Origin: Paenibacillus rigui
GTDB taxonomy: Bacteria; Bacillota; Bacilli; Paenibacillales; NBRC-103111
Direction of reading: 5' to 3'
DNA: 64,000 nucleotides
Assembly (NCBI RefSeq): GCF_002234615.1
Contig: NZ_NMQW01000049.1
Span: forward strand, 89,276 to 153,275
The notes beneath the pieces are model-generated. The model had not been told where the DNA came from. It ran no database searches and saw nothing but the letters and a program-made list of their open reading frames with translations. Position numbers and translations under genes: made by a program. Numbering within the stretch: position 1 is the stretch's first letter; the number at the start of each line of letters is the position of its first letter. This document shows positions 49,238-57,607 of this stretch, in pieces.

Positions 49238-49257
49238 CCCAACGTTATCCGGTACTT

Positions 49258-50451
49258 CTAGTGATGGAACAAACGAACGCCGGAGTAGCACATCACCATA
49301 CCGTAATCGTTAGCCGCTTGCACCACTTCTTCATCGCGCATGGAGCTGCCTGCCTGAACGACGTATTTCACGCCGCTGCGGCTTGCACGGTCCAAGTTAT
49401 CGCGGAAAGGCAGGAATGCATCGGAGCCGTACGAAACCCCCTGAAGCTTGTTCAACCATTCGCGCTTCTCTTCGCGTGTCAGACGAGCCGGTACCTCAGC
49501 AAAGCTCGCTTCCCATGCTGCCTGCTCAACCGGAGTGACTTCTTCCTCCAGCCACAGATCGATCGCATTGTTCTGCTCGGCACGGGAGATGCCTTGACGG
49601 AACTTCATGTTCAAAGCTTGCGGGTGCTGACGAAGGAACCAGCGATCCGCCTTGTCTCCTGCCAGGCGCGTACAGTGAATACGGGATTGCTGCCCGGCAC
49701 CGATGCCGATCGTTTGACCGTCCAGCGTATAAACGATGGAATTGGATTGAGTATATTTAAGCGTAACCAGAGCAATCAGCAGATCACGCTTCGCGTTTTC
49801 CGGCAGATCCTTGTTCACGGTTACGATTTTGTCCAAAGCGGAAGCATCAATCACGCCATTATTGCGCTCCTGCTGCATTTGAAGTCCGAATAGCGTACGC
49901 GTTTCCACCGGATTCGGCACATAGCTCGGATCGATTTGAAGAATAAGATAGCCGCCGTTCTTTTTCGCTTTCAAAATTTCCAGCGCTTCATCGGTATAGC
50001 CTGGCGCGACAACCAAGTCAGACACTTCGCGTTTCAACAGCTGTGCCGTCGAAGCATCGACCACATCGCTGAGAGCCGCAGCGTCACCGAACGAAGACAT
50101 CCGGTCCGCACCGCGCGCACGGGCATAAGCGGTAGCCAGCGGAGACAGCTCCAAGCCTTCAACGAAGTAAGCTTTTTTCAGATCATCGGATAAAGGGGAT
50201 GCCACCGCCGCACCGGCAGGGCTGACATGCTTAAAAGACGCCGCCGCAGGAAGGCCTGTCGCCTGGCGCAGCTCGCGAGCCAATTGGAAGCTGTTCAAGG
50301 CATCCAGCAGATTAATAAAGCCCGGATCGCCGTTCAACACCTTAATCGGCAGCTCGCCGCCGTTCTCACTAAAAAGCTTTGCTTGCTTCTGATGCGGGTT
50401 CATCCCGTATCGCAATTCCAGCACGTTCGTCCCGCTGGTCGTCTGACTCAT
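49258..50451 (-). CDS. AICAR formyltransferase, single-domain PurH-type
   Basis: 397 residues against about 510 for bifunctional PurH. It corresponds to the AICAR transformylase part only (ELRYGMNPHQKQAK, AAASFKHVSPAGAAV, GIGAGQQSRIHCTRLAGDK, KYVVQAGSSMRDEEVVQAA); the lysine-histidine pair of the active site is in SFKHVSP. The N-terminal MGS-like cyclohydrolase domain is absent. It transfers formyl from 10-formyl-THF to AICAR, giving FAICAR. The ATG overlaps the purN stop (ATGA), so the gene is naturally short rather than truncated. The following gene supplies the cyclohydrolase. Confidence 0.92.
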   Translation of the reverse strand: MSQTTSGTNVLELRYGMNPHQKQAKLFSENGGELPIKVLNGDPGFINLLDALNSFQLARELRQATGLPAAASFKHVSPAGAAVASPLSDDLKKAYFVEGLELSPLATAYARARGADRMSSFGDAAALSDVVDASTAQLLKREVSDLVVAPGYTDEALEILKAKKNGGYLILQIDPSYVPNPVETRTLFGLQMQQERNNGVIDASALDKIVTVNKDLPENAKRDLLIALVTLKYTQSNSIVYTLDGQTIGIGAGQQSRIHCTRLAGDKADRWFLRQHPQALNMKFRQGISRAEQNNAIDLWLEEEVTPVEQAAWEASFAEVPARLTREEKREWLNKLQGVSYGSDAFLPFRDNLDRASRSGVKYVVQAGSSMRDEEVVQAANDYGMVMCYSGVRLFHH

Positions 50452-51077
50452 GATTGGATCCCGTCCTTCGGTTTGAGATTAGTTATATGGTCTAAATCGA
50501 TTTGTCCTGTAGCAATTTGCTGGATCACCTGCGGAAGCAGCTCGTGCTCCAAGGGATGGATACGCTCGCTAAGCGACGCTTCGGTATCGTCCTGACGGAT
50601 CTCCAACGCACGCTGGGCGAGAATGGGACCGCTGTCCAAACCGCCATCCACCAGATGCACCGTAATGCCGGTCAGCTTCACCCCATGCTCCAAAGCCTGA
50701 CGCACGGCATGCAGTCCGGGGAAAGAAGGCAGCAGGGAAGGATGCACATTAATCATTCGGCCCCAATAGGCGTCAACCAGCACCGGTGTCAAAATGCGCA
50801 TGTAGCCGGCCAGAACGACCAGATCTATGTGCTTGCTCCGCAAAATCTCCAAAATGTCCAACTCGTAAGCTTCGCGGCTCGGATACTCCTTGGGCCGGAA
50901 CGTGTGCACGGGCACACCCGCGTTGTTCGCACGCTCCACGACCAAGGCCTGCGGCCGGTCGCAAACCAATAGCTCGATGCGAACATCGAGCTTGCCTGCT
51001 TTCACCGCATCCGCGATAGCCTGAAAATTCGATCCGCTTCCGGATGCGAATACGGCAATGCGAAACGGTTTACTCAT
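50448..51077 (-). CDS. purN: Phosphoribosylglycinamide formyltransferase
   Basis: 209 residues, normal length. The segments [28 protein letters not shown] (catalytic His) and [15 protein letters not shown] (catalytic Asp) are present. Transfers formyl from 10-formyl-THF to GAR. ATGA overlaps at both ends show translational coupling with purM and the formyltransferase gene. Confidence 0.97.
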   Translation of the reverse strand: MSKPFRIAVFASGSGSNFQAIADAVKAGKLDVRIELLVCDRPQALVVERANNAGVPVHTFRPKEYPSREAYELDILEILRSKHIDLVVLAGYMRILTPVLVDAYWGRMINVHPSLLPSFPGLHAVRQALEHGVKLTGITVHLVDGGLDSGPILAQRALEIRQDDTEASLSERIHPLEHELLPQVIQQIATGQIDLDHITNLKPKDGIQS

Positions 51078-52114
51078 ACTTCCGCCCCGTTAAACGTAAC
51101 GACGCGTTCACCTGCCGTCACACGGCCGAGCGTATACACTTTTTCACCATGCTCTTCAAAAATACGTACCGCGTCCGCAGCCTGCTGCTCGGATACGACG
51201 ATCACCATGCCGATCCCCATGTTGAACGTACGGAACATATCGTTGTTGTTGATGCTGCCCGCTTCCTGCATCAGCTGGAAGATCGGCAGGATCGGCCAGG
51301 AGCCGTAATCGATTTCGACGTTCACGTCGGCTGGAAGCATACGTGGAATATTCTCGATAAAACCGCCGCCGGTAATGTGCGCCAAGCCTTTCAGCTCTAC
51401 CTTCTCCAGTGCCGCGAGAACGGATTTGACATAAATTTTGGTTGGTTCCAAAACGACATCGCCCAGCTTACCGCCCAACACATCGATGTGATCCTGCAGG
51501 CTGTAGCCTTTCTCCTCCAGCAAAAGCTTGCGCACCAGCGAGAAGCCGTTGCTGTGTACACCGCTTGATGCGAGACCGATCACAACATCGCCCGGACGAA
51601 TTTTGGAGCCGTCGATAATTTTTTTCTTATCCACAATCCCTACAGTGAAACCGGCGATATCGTATTCGCCTTCGGAATACATCCCCGGCATTTCCGCCGT
51701 TTCGCCTCCGATTAGAGCACAGCCGGATTGCACACAGCCGTCGCTAATCCCTTTAATGATCGACTCGATTTTTTCAGGGATGACTTTATCGCAAGCAAGG
51801 TAATCCAGGAAAAACAGCGGCTCCGCGCCTTGCACCACGATATCGTTGACGCACATCGCTACCGCGTCGATACCGATCGTATCATGCTTATCCATCGCAA
51901 AAGCAATCTTCAGCTTCGTGCCTACGCCGTCTGTGCCGGAAACAAGCACCGGTTCCTCGTATTTGTCTTTATTTAAGCCAAAAAGCGCACCGAAACCGCC
52001 CAAATCCGTCAAAACCTCCGGACGGAACGTCGTTTTCACGTGCTTTTTCATCCGTTCTACCGCTTCGTTACCTGCCGCGATGTCGACTCCGGCCTTTTTA
52101 TATGCATCCGACAC
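51074..52114 (-). CDS. purM: Phosphoribosylformylglycinamidine cyclo-ligase
   Basis: 346 residues, normal length. The segments [52 protein letters not shown] and [15 protein letters not shown] are typical. Forms AIR from FGAM with ATP. GTG start with AAGGAGG 7 bases upstream. It is the first gene of this operon; no purE, purK, purB, purC, purS, purQ, purL or purF gene precedes it in the window. Confidence 0.97.
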   Translation of the reverse strand: MSDAYKKAGVDIAAGNEAVERMKKHVKTTFRPEVLTDLGGFGALFGLNKDKYEEPVLVSGTDGVGTKLKIAFAMDKHDTIGIDAVAMCVNDIVVQGAEPLFFLDYLACDKVIPEKIESIIKGISDGCVQSGCALIGGETAEMPGMYSEGEYDIAGFTVGIVDKKKIIDGSKIRPGDVVIGLASSGVHSNGFSLVRKLLLEEKGYSLQDHIDVLGGKLGDVVLEPTKIYVKSVLAALEKVELKGLAHITGGGFIENIPRMLPADVNVEIDYGSWPILPIFQLMQEAGSINNNDMFRTFNMGIGMVIVVSEQQAADAVRIFEEHGEKVYTLGRVTAGERVVTFNGAEV

Positions 52115-52436
52115 TGAATATCCTCCTTGGGATGAGCCTTATGTGGGTCTTGGAGCGATTGACTGCAAAAAAACGTATGGACTCGCGTCTGCCTGCGGCT
52201 GCGGTCCATGCGCTGCCTGCGGCCGCTGTTGAATGGTGTTCCTATTATTCCACAATTCGGTGGGAACACGCATTCAAAGGCGGCTCGTTTCACTCTCCTG
52301 CAGCACATGGACCTCCGCCTTCGGCGCTCGTCCCTCGCTTTTGTGTCAAAACGCTCCCTTCGTCCCTCGAGGCTCGCGTTTTATTTAAAAATGGCAGCGG
52401 CTCAAGCCTCTCTGCCCTTGTTTTCCAAGCCTTTGC
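52115..52436. other. Leader region upstream of purM
   Basis: No gene supported; overlapping open frames on both strands lack family similarity and ribosome binding sites. Features seen: GTGTTCC/GGAACAC inverted repeat around 52236-52269 enclosing CCAC..GTGG, a TAATAG-like -10 on the minus strand, and two direct copies of CGAGGGACGA (minus strand). I see no recognisable purine riboswitch or end of purF. Confidence 0.45.
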
Positions 52437-52720
52437 CCGGGGGCATCCGTCGCCCCCGGTCTCCTATTTCATCATCCTAACCGTTAGGATGATGAAATAT
52501 TTCCGTGGCTAAGGCTTCGCGCGTTTCCCGCGAGTGAAGCCTTAGCCTTGCTCTTAAGTAATGAGATCGGAGTCCACGATCGATCTCGTGCTCTCTACTC
52601 CTTCTCCCCTAAGAACAAGTTAAAGTGACTGGCGAAGGAGAAGGAGTGTACCGTAGGAGCGAAGCGCTCGCCTTTGAAATCATGAATATTCCAATCGAAA
52701 TATAATCAGCCATTCATGAT
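52437..52720. repeat. Array of seven consecutive inverted repeats
   Basis: Perfect or near-perfect hairpins follow each other: CCGGGGGC (52437-52459), a 17+1+17 perfect palindrome (52465-52499), GGCTAAGGCTTC (52507-52547), GAGATCG (52563-52587), ACTCCTTCTCC (52597-52647), GAGCG (52657-52669) and ATCATGAAT (52679-52720). No protein is encoded. The part GTAGGAGCGAAGCGCTCGCC around 52653-52672 resembles the inner part of the MITE-like element at 24330. The array abuts the truncated gene at 52714-52818. Confidence 0.7.
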
Positions 52721-52818
52721 AATGCTTGCTGCCCTTTCCATTGGGAAATAAATAGCACGGCACCGAGCAAAATAAGGGAAACACCCATAGAGAGTGTGCC
52801 TACACGCCATTTTTTCAT
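52714..52818 (-). pseudogene. Truncated LiaI/LiaF-like membrane gene (34-residue remnant)
   Basis: Reads MKKWRVGTLSMGVSLILLG followed by AVLFISQWKGQQALS and a stop. The MKKWRVGTxSxGxxLILLG start is that of larger Firmicute proteins with LiaI/LiaF-type membrane segments, which continue well beyond this point. GGAGG lies 8 bases before the ATG, and the gene follows the membrane gene at 52822 by three bases, as the fourth member of the sigma operon. The stop falls within the last inverted repeat of the hairpin array, so the array probably truncated it. It could still be expressed as a small membrane peptide. Confidence 0.55.
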
Positions 52819-52821
52819 CAA

Positions 52822-53943
52822 TTAGCCCTCCTCCCTCTTGTTCTTATTCTTGCCCTGGCTGCCCATAACAAGCTTCAAGCCGCCGCCGATTAGAAGAACG
52901 GATACGATGAAGGTTTGGAAATACTGATGAAATACAGCTGAAATCCTTTCCTTCGGGAAGAGCCGGTCCAACGTGGAGAGCAGCACTTCATCGGTCAAGT
53001 AGTACAGACCCAGCAGCAGCAGTACGATCCCGACCCATTTCTGATGGTTTATAAGCCAATCGACAAACGGCACATCCTTTATTTCCTCCTGCCCCTGCTT
53101 AGATATTTGCTGCAGTGCATCGAAAAAGCTGTAAAACCACAAAATCGGAATCAGAAACAGGAAAATCGACAGCCTCAGCACATCCATGATATAAATGCAG
53201 AGGAAGAAAGCGACCATCAGCTGCAGGCCCCTTTTTTGCAGGCCGATATACATATGTCCCGCTCCCGGCACGATGGACAGGAATGTCGCGATCATCTTGC
53301 TTTTCTTTCCGTCCTGACGGCTGTCTTGAAAATCCTCGAACATCGTCTGATCGACGAGAGGGAGTCCGTTCTTTTTCTTGTTCAGCTGCTGAATGCAGTC
53401 GAACATGCAGTACAGCCAAATGACCGGTAGCACGCCCAGAAAGGCGAGGAAGCCTTCGCGGTGTGTCAAAGCCGTCACGAAAATGATCATGACCAGCGAA
53501 CCGAAGAATGCCATAAGAAAAGCAAGTCCCCGCTGCATCAAGCCGAGATGAAAGTGGCCAAGTCCCGGGATCAGGGAAAGAAACACCGTGAACATGCGTT
53601 CGTTATCCCCTTGAGGGGAAATCGTATAGGCCCCAAACGCCTGAGCTTCGCCCCCTCTCTCCCCTTGCTGCACCCCATACCGCCGATCCCGGTCCTTTAG
53701 CAAATAGATGATCATGTCAATCAAATTAATCAAGCCTGCAAGGAACGCAATGACCAGCAGAAACGCCAAGAACTCGTCAGCATGCCGCACCTCGCCCGTA
53801 ACCAATAGCAAGAAAATAATCATCATCGGGCCGAAAAATCCGGCGCCATAAAGAAAGGCTCTTCCCTTCCGATTCATATACAGATGACCCGCGCCGGGTA
53901 TAAAGGACAGCAGCAGCGCAGCCATCGGATTTTTATATTGCAT
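52822..53943 (-). CDS. Membrane protein with three TM2-like repeats
   Basis: 373 residues. Three internal repeats begin with LLLSFIPGAGHLYMNRKGRA (residue 10), VFLSLIPGLGHFHLGLMQRG (about 120) and TFLSIVPGAGHMYIGLQKRG (about 222), each followed by one or two membrane helices; a C-terminal pair of helices ends in a basic tail. The (I/V)PGxGHxY core is that of TM2-like domains. About 8-9 membrane segments in total. The ATG overlaps the stop of the anti-sigma gene by one base (TAATG). The function is unknown; its operon with an ECF sigma/anti-sigma pair points to envelope stress. Confidence 0.78.
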   Translation of the reverse strand: MQYKNPMAALLLSFIPGAGHLYMNRKGRAFLYGAGFFGPMMIIFLLLVTGEVRHADEFLAFLLVIAFLAGLINLIDMIIYLLKDRDRRYGVQQGERGGEAQAFGAYTISPQGDNERMFTVFLSLIPGLGHFHLGLMQRGLAFLMAFFGSLVMIIFVTALTHREGFLAFLGVLPVIWLYCMFDCIQQLNKKKNGLPLVDQTMFEDFQDSRQDGKKSKMIATFLSIVPGAGHMYIGLQKRGLQLMVAFFLCIYIMDVLRLSIFLFLIPILWFYSFFDALQQISKQGQEEIKDVPFVDWLINHQKWVGIVLLLLGLYYLTDEVLLSTLDRLFPKERISAVFHQYFQTFIVSVLLIGGGLKLVMGSQGKNKNKREEG

Positions 53944-54482
53944 TATCGCGTTCCCCCTCGTTCTTGTTTCCCTTGTATCGAATCCAGCATCACGATCGTT
54001 TTATTCATAATCATTTGCGATACAGGGATATGCTGTTCCATCTCCCCCTGATCGGGCAGTCTTGCGTGCAGCGCTTCTCCCTGCGCATTCTCATGCTCTA
54101 TTCGATCCATGATCGTTTGAAATGCCCCCGAGCCCATCAACAGCATGGTAATGGAGGCCGCTACAGCATAGTGAAATATCGGATGGCGCAGCCAAGCGCG
54201 GGATTTCTTTTCCATTGGTTCTTGTTTCTTTAAAGGCTCGGGAGAAAGGGCTGCTTCCTGTGGTACGATCGGCTGAAGCCCGTTCATCACTCGTTCGATG
54301 GCCGCTTGATGCCCCGTCCATACAGGGTAAGAGCTTGATGCGAGGTCCAAGCTTTGCATATACAGCTCCAGGCATTCATCACACCCGCAAAGGTGTCCTT
54401 CATAGGCCAGCTGCTCTTCCTGCAGCATGGTTGACTCCTGCATCACATACCGTGTCCACTGTTCCAGGGTGTAATGCTTCAT
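53943..54482 (-). CDS. Zinc-finger-type anti-sigma factor
   Basis: 179 residues. An N-terminal cytoplasmic part contains YEGHLCGCDECLELY, which fits the HxxxCxxC zinc-anti-sigma motif in slightly altered form; a membrane segment lies at about 108-125 (HYAVAASITMLLMGSGAF), then about 55 extracytoplasmic residues. Its ATG overlaps the sigma stop (ATGA) and has GGAGGAGG upstream. Predicted to sequester the sigma factor at 54479-55048. Confidence 0.82.
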   Translation of the reverse strand: MKHYTLEQWTRYVMQESTMLQEEQLAYEGHLCGCDECLELYMQSLDLASSSYPVWTGHQAAIERVMNGLQPIVPQEAALSPEPLKKQEPMEKKSRAWLRHPIFHYAVAASITMLLMGSGAFQTIMDRIEHENAQGEALHARLPDQGEMEQHIPVSQMIMNKTIVMLDSIQGKQERGGTR

Positions 54483-55048
54483 TCCCAATCCTCCTCCTTC
54501 CAATGTTTACGAATCCACTGCTTGGCTCTGTAAAGCTTCGACTCCACCGTCTTCAGCGCCACGCCTTGCTCCGCGGCAATCTCCTGATACGTCTTTTCCT
54601 CCATATAAAAGGCAACCACCACATCGCGGTAATTGACCGGCATGTGGTCCAAATAGTCCCGAATCTTTTGCTGCTGCTGCTTATTCAGCACCTCGTCCTC
54701 TAAGGAATATACATTGTCTGTCGGGACGTGCTGCTCCATTTCATCGCTCAATTGCTCTCGCTTTCGCTCCATCGCCCTCTTGAAGTCGATGGCTTTATTG
54801 ACGGCAATACGGGTCATCCATGTTTTCAAGCCCTGATGACGGTACTGAGGGAGAGAAGCATATATTTTCAACAGCACTTCCTGTGTGACATCCTCGGCGT
54901 CCTTCGTCGACCTCAGCACCGAATAGACCACATGAAAAAGATACGGACCGTACTTGTCCATCAAGCAGCGAAAGGCTTCCGCCTCGCCTGCGATTGATCG
55001 TTCGATCCACTCCGTCTCCTCTATAATCGTTCTCCCCCTCCTCTCCAT
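54479..55048 (-). CDS. ECF-type RNA polymerase sigma factor
   Basis: About 189 residues with the chosen start. Region 2 at about 20-90 (DVTQEVLLKIYASLPQYR, TWMTRIAVNKAIDFKR) and region 4 at about 125-180 (MPVNYRDVVVAFYMEEKTYQ, IAAEQGVALKTVESKLYRAK). The start is uncertain: the ATG at 55048 has no clear ribosome binding site, and the open frame continues 25 codons upstream. It heads an operon with an anti-sigma factor, a triplicated membrane protein and a truncated membrane gene. Confidence 0.88.
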   Translation of the reverse strand: MERRGRTIIEETEWIERSIAGEAEAFRCLMDKYGPYLFHVVYSVLRSTKDAEDVTQEVLLKIYASLPQYRHQGLKTWMTRIAVNKAIDFKRAMERKREQLSDEMEQHVPTDNVYSLEDEVLNKQQQQKIRDYLDHMPVNYRDVVVAFYMEEKTYQEIAAEQGVALKTVESKLYRAKQWIRKHWKEEDWE

Positions 55049-55356
55049 ACAATAGACGCTGTGTCCCTGCACAACCCATGCACTGTGTTGATAAAAATGT
55101 TTGAACATGTAATGGCAGCCCAAAAAAGCCCCGATCCTTGTATTATATAGAAGCTTTCTGCTCTTGCCGTATGTAATTAAAAGGAATGACAGTTCAGCTT
55201 ATTCTAGCTGTACCTCGGCCTCTGATAATGGATACCCATCCGGAGAGTCGCATCTCCTCTTTCTGGCACACTTCATCCGGAGGCAGCCCTCCTTTGGAGT
55301 TTCCCAGTTCCTCTGTATCCTATTCCAAGTTGGACTCCAAGTAGGGTGCTGTAAAT
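55049..55356. other. Region upstream of the sigma operon
   Basis: No gene supported. It probably holds the promoter of the minus-strand sigma operon, but no convincing ECF or housekeeping promoter could be fixed by eye. Confidence 0.4.
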
Positions 55357-55402
55357 GCAAAAAAGCCGGCATCTCGAGAATATCATTCTCACTGCCCGCT
55401 TT
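55357..55402 (-). terminator. Terminator of the tRNA-Arg gene
   Basis: On the minus strand an interrupted stem AAAGCGGGC...GCCGGCTTT with an inner GAGAAT/ATTCTC, followed by TTTTT. Confidence 0.75.
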
Positions 55403-55421
55403 ATGATTCAGTAAAATCTCA

Positions 55422-55496
55422 TGGCGTCCCCGGCCAGAATCGAACTGACATTTGATCTTTAGGAGAGATCCGTTCTATCCGTTGAACTACGAGGAC
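55422..55496 (-). tRNA. tRNA-Arg (anticodon CCT)
   Basis: 75 nt including an encoded CCA. Acceptor GTCCTCG pairs with CGGGGAC (one G-T), anticodon loop CTCCTAA with CCT at 55461-55463, T-arm TTCGATT. Reads the AGG codon. Followed by its own terminator; it lies 63 bases downstream of the map stop on the same strand. Confidence 0.93.
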
Positions 55497-55559
55497 ACAT
55501 GATAATATTATACCATAGGGCATACCCCAGCGTCGAGGATGACATTCGATACCTCCAGC

Positions 55560-56306
55560 TTAAAGCTTTGTGAGAACCTGAGGGCCTTCCTTTGTAATTG
55601 CGACGGTATGTTCGAATTGAGCCGACCAGCCGCCATCCCAGGTCCGGGCTGTCCAACCATCCGACTCGATATACATGTCTGGAGAACCCTCGTTAATCAT
55701 CGGTTCAATCGTGATTACCATGCCTTCCTTCAGCTTGAAGCCTTTCCCTGGCGTGCCCACGTGCTGGAATTTGGGATCCTCATGCAGTGCCCGGCCAATC
55801 CCATGGCCAACGAGATCACGAACCACAGAGAACCCCGCATTCTCTGCATGCCTCTGAATAACGTGCATCACGTCCCCGATGTGCTTTCCGATTACAGCCT
55901 TGGGAATGGCTAGCTCAAGGCATTCCTGAGTAATTTGAATCAGCCTCTTCGCTTCTTTAGAAGCTTGCCCTACGGTATAAGTACGTGCGGAGTCTGCCAT
56001 CCATCCGTCCACGCTGCAGACGATATCTATTTTAACTATATCTCCGTCCTGCAGCGGTGTCTTGTTGGGGAAGCCGTGGGCAATGACATCATTCACAGAG
56101 GCGCATGTAGCAAAAGGGAATCCGAGATACCCTTTCGTGACCTGCTTCGCTCCTTGCCGGAGGAGAAATGCTTCAACGAAATCGTTGATCTCTAATGTCG
56201 TGACACCTGGACGAACCATAGCAGCAATAGCTTGGTGGCACTTGGCAAGAATACGTCCTGCCTCCCTTATTTTCGCAATTTCTTGCGGCGTTTTTAGGAT
56301 GACCAT
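55560..56306 (-). CDS. map: Methionine aminopeptidase type I
   Basis: 248 residues, normal length. Metal ligands are seen in VKIDIVCSVDGWMADSAR (two Asp), GHGIGRALHEDP (His), ITIEPMI (Glu) and QFEHTVA (Glu). Removes the initiator Met from nascent proteins. It stands alone here rather than in the ribosomal-protein operon, so it may be a second copy. Confidence 0.95.
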   Translation of the reverse strand: MVILKTPQEIAKIREAGRILAKCHQAIAAMVRPGVTTLEINDFVEAFLLRQGAKQVTKGYLGFPFATCASVNDVIAHGFPNKTPLQDGDIVKIDIVCSVDGWMADSARTYTVGQASKEAKRLIQITQECLELAIPKAVIGKHIGDVMHVIQRHAENAGFSVVRDLVGHGIGRALHEDPKFQHVGTPGKGFKLKEGMVITIEPMINEGSPDMYIESDGWTARTWDGGWSAQFEHTVAITKEGPQVLTKL

Positions 56307-56472
56307 CGCTACCCTCCTTCATTTCCTGTATGCTCTATCGTACGCAAAGACACATGCGAATGACCCATTCCAAGGATGAATTATCGCAAGTAATCCTTAG
56401 CTCATGATTTTTGGAGTGATCTCCTTCGTCAGTTCTCTTTTATAAATCTTCATGGTAGAATGAGGAAAGCAT

Positions 56473-56679
56473 ATGGGTGAGGTGTTGAGCAGCATGTTGG
56501 ACAACCATCAGTTCTATATTGTATACGATGATTTTACGATTGCTATTTATTCGCTTTTGGACGATGTATGCGAGGAGTTGGCCGCTGGAGGAACACTATA
56601 TGGTTATGCGGATGATGAAGATGTGGCACAAGCATTGCTGGTGGAATGCTTTCAGTATTTGACCATGCGAAATACATAG
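56473..56679 (+). CDS. Small acidic protein of unknown function
   Basis: 68 residues, acidic, mixed helix and strand (NHQFYIVYDDFTIAIYSLLD), no signal or membrane segment. It has an ATG start with AGGAAAG upstream and is followed 10 bases later by a terminator, which supports a real gene. No family recognised. Confidence 0.55.
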   Translation: MGEVLSSMLDNHQFYIVYDDFTIAIYSLLDDVCEELAAGGTLYGYADDEDVAQALLVECFQYLTMRNT

Positions 56680-56688
56680 ATGAGATTG

Positions 56689-56730
56689 AACGTTCCTTCC
56701 TCTACCGTCTTGGTGGGCCGAAGGGACGTT
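56689..56730 (+). terminator. Terminator after the 68-residue gene
   Basis: Stem AACGTTCCTTC/GAAGGGACGTT (one G-T pair) followed by TTTTC. Confidence 0.72.
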
Positions 56731-56750
56731 TTCTACTTTTAAAAGGAAAA

Positions 56751-56768
56751 GAACCCTTTTCAGGGTCC
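56751..56768 (-). terminator. Terminator of sspP
   Basis: On the minus strand GGACCCT-GAAA-AGGGTTC followed by TTTTCCTTTT, 20 bases after the sspP stop. Confidence 0.72.
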
Positions 56769-56788
56769 TTATATCGTCTAAAAAGATT

Positions 56789-56932
56789 TTACCCCTCACC
56801 ATTGTTATGACGGGTATGATTTTGCTGCTTTACCTTCTTGGAGCCGGATAAAGGCTCAGGCTGGCTATTTTGCTGGCGCTGGTTTTTTTGACCGCTTGGA
56901 GGATTGACCGGTTGCGCAATATCCTTTGGCAT
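56789..56932 (-). CDS. sspP: Small acid-soluble spore protein P
   Basis: 47 residues. The core QPEPLSGSKKVKQQNHTRH matches the signature of SspP (QPEPLSGSKKVK..NHTR) of spore-formers; the N-terminus is diverged. GGGG lies 9 bases before the ATG at 56932. A minor protein of the dormant spore, made in the forespore. Its presence supports a sporulating host. Confidence 0.9.
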   Translation of the reverse strand: MPKDIAQPVNPPSGQKNQRQQNSQPEPLSGSKKVKQQNHTRHNNGEG

Positions 56933-56955
56933 GAGATTCGTCCCCTTCCGTATCG

Positions 56956-57138
56956 TTAATCTTTGTCCGTCAGAATGGAATTGTTCGTTGGCTTATCGTG
57001 GTTAAGCGCATCTTGATGACGGTGGTCATTGGTTTGCTGCTGCACTTGCTGCGCTTGATGGCTATTAACAATCGTATGGTCCAAATCCTTCACGACATTT
57101 TGCAGATTTTTATCTACTGCACTTTTATTTTTAGTCAC
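56956..57138 (-). CDS. Small hydrophilic protein of unknown function
   Basis: 60 residues, very rich in Gln, Asn, His and Asp (HQAQQVQQQTNDHRHQD), highly charged, probably unstructured. GTG start with GGAGGG 9 bases upstream. It lies 23 bases ahead of sspP on the same strand, so it may also be spore-related. Not recognised as a known SASP. Confidence 0.62.
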   Translation of the reverse strand: MTKNKSAVDKNLQNVVKDLDHTIVNSHQAQQVQQQTNDHRHQDALNHDKPTNNSILTDKD

Positions 57139-57154
57139 GGCTCGTCCCTCCGTA

Positions 57155-57502
57155 TTACCTGTTTGTCACAGCTTGAAGCAGCTGCGCACATTCATGAATA
57201 TGCCGTACATAATCATCGACCATCGTTTGGATCGTATCGGTTCGTTCATCCACGTTTCGGCCGTCTCTTTCGACATCGATCAACTCGACCTTCACTTCTC
57301 TGGAGTCAACATACGTGCATTTGAAATCAAAGCTGTAAAAGGAATGCCCCGCCGTTGCGATATGGACCCAGATCACATTCGCATCCGCTTCGTCCGCCTT
57401 TACCTCGGCTTTATCTGAAGCGTTAAGTACGGTAGGCAGCGACTCTGTCCATGCTTGTACCAGCTTCTGTTGATCCACCGTAAGTGTATCTGTCTTCGCC
57501 AT
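57155..57502 (-). CDS. Conserved-looking small protein of unknown function
   Basis: 115 residues, soluble, acidic (VDQQKLVQAWTESLPTVL, FKCTYVDSREVKVELIDVER). The ATG at 57502 follows GGAGGTG at good spacing; the open frame extends upstream into the tRNA-Ser region and was cut. Same strand and close spacing with the two small genes downstream suggest one transcript. No family recognised. Confidence 0.65.
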   Translation of the reverse strand: MAKTDTLTVDQQKLVQAWTESLPTVLNASDKAEVKADEADANVIWVHIATAGHSFYSFDFKCTYVDSREVKVELIDVERDGRNVDERTDTIQTMVDDYVRHIHECAQLLQAVTNR

Positions 57503-57607
57503 CTTATTAACACCTCCACACCCTTTAAGGTGCGGAATGGAAAACATCTTTATACCCGGAATGCTATCACAAAAAAAGGAACTACAGCCACCATCGGACA
57601 ACAAAAA

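Noticed and set aside
49060..49242. 60-residue open frame between the AICAR formyltransferase and IMP cyclohydrolase genes
   Set aside because: It is the translation of the MITE-like element and the region before the cyclohydrolase start, not a gene.
52115..52436. Purine riboswitch or PurR box upstream of purM
   Set aside because: Neither the conserved riboswitch core nor a pair of PurR boxes could be found by eye; only a weak palindrome is present.
52102..52512. 136-residue open frame upstream of purM
   Set aside because: No ribosome binding site, runs into the hairpin array, and has no recognisable domain.
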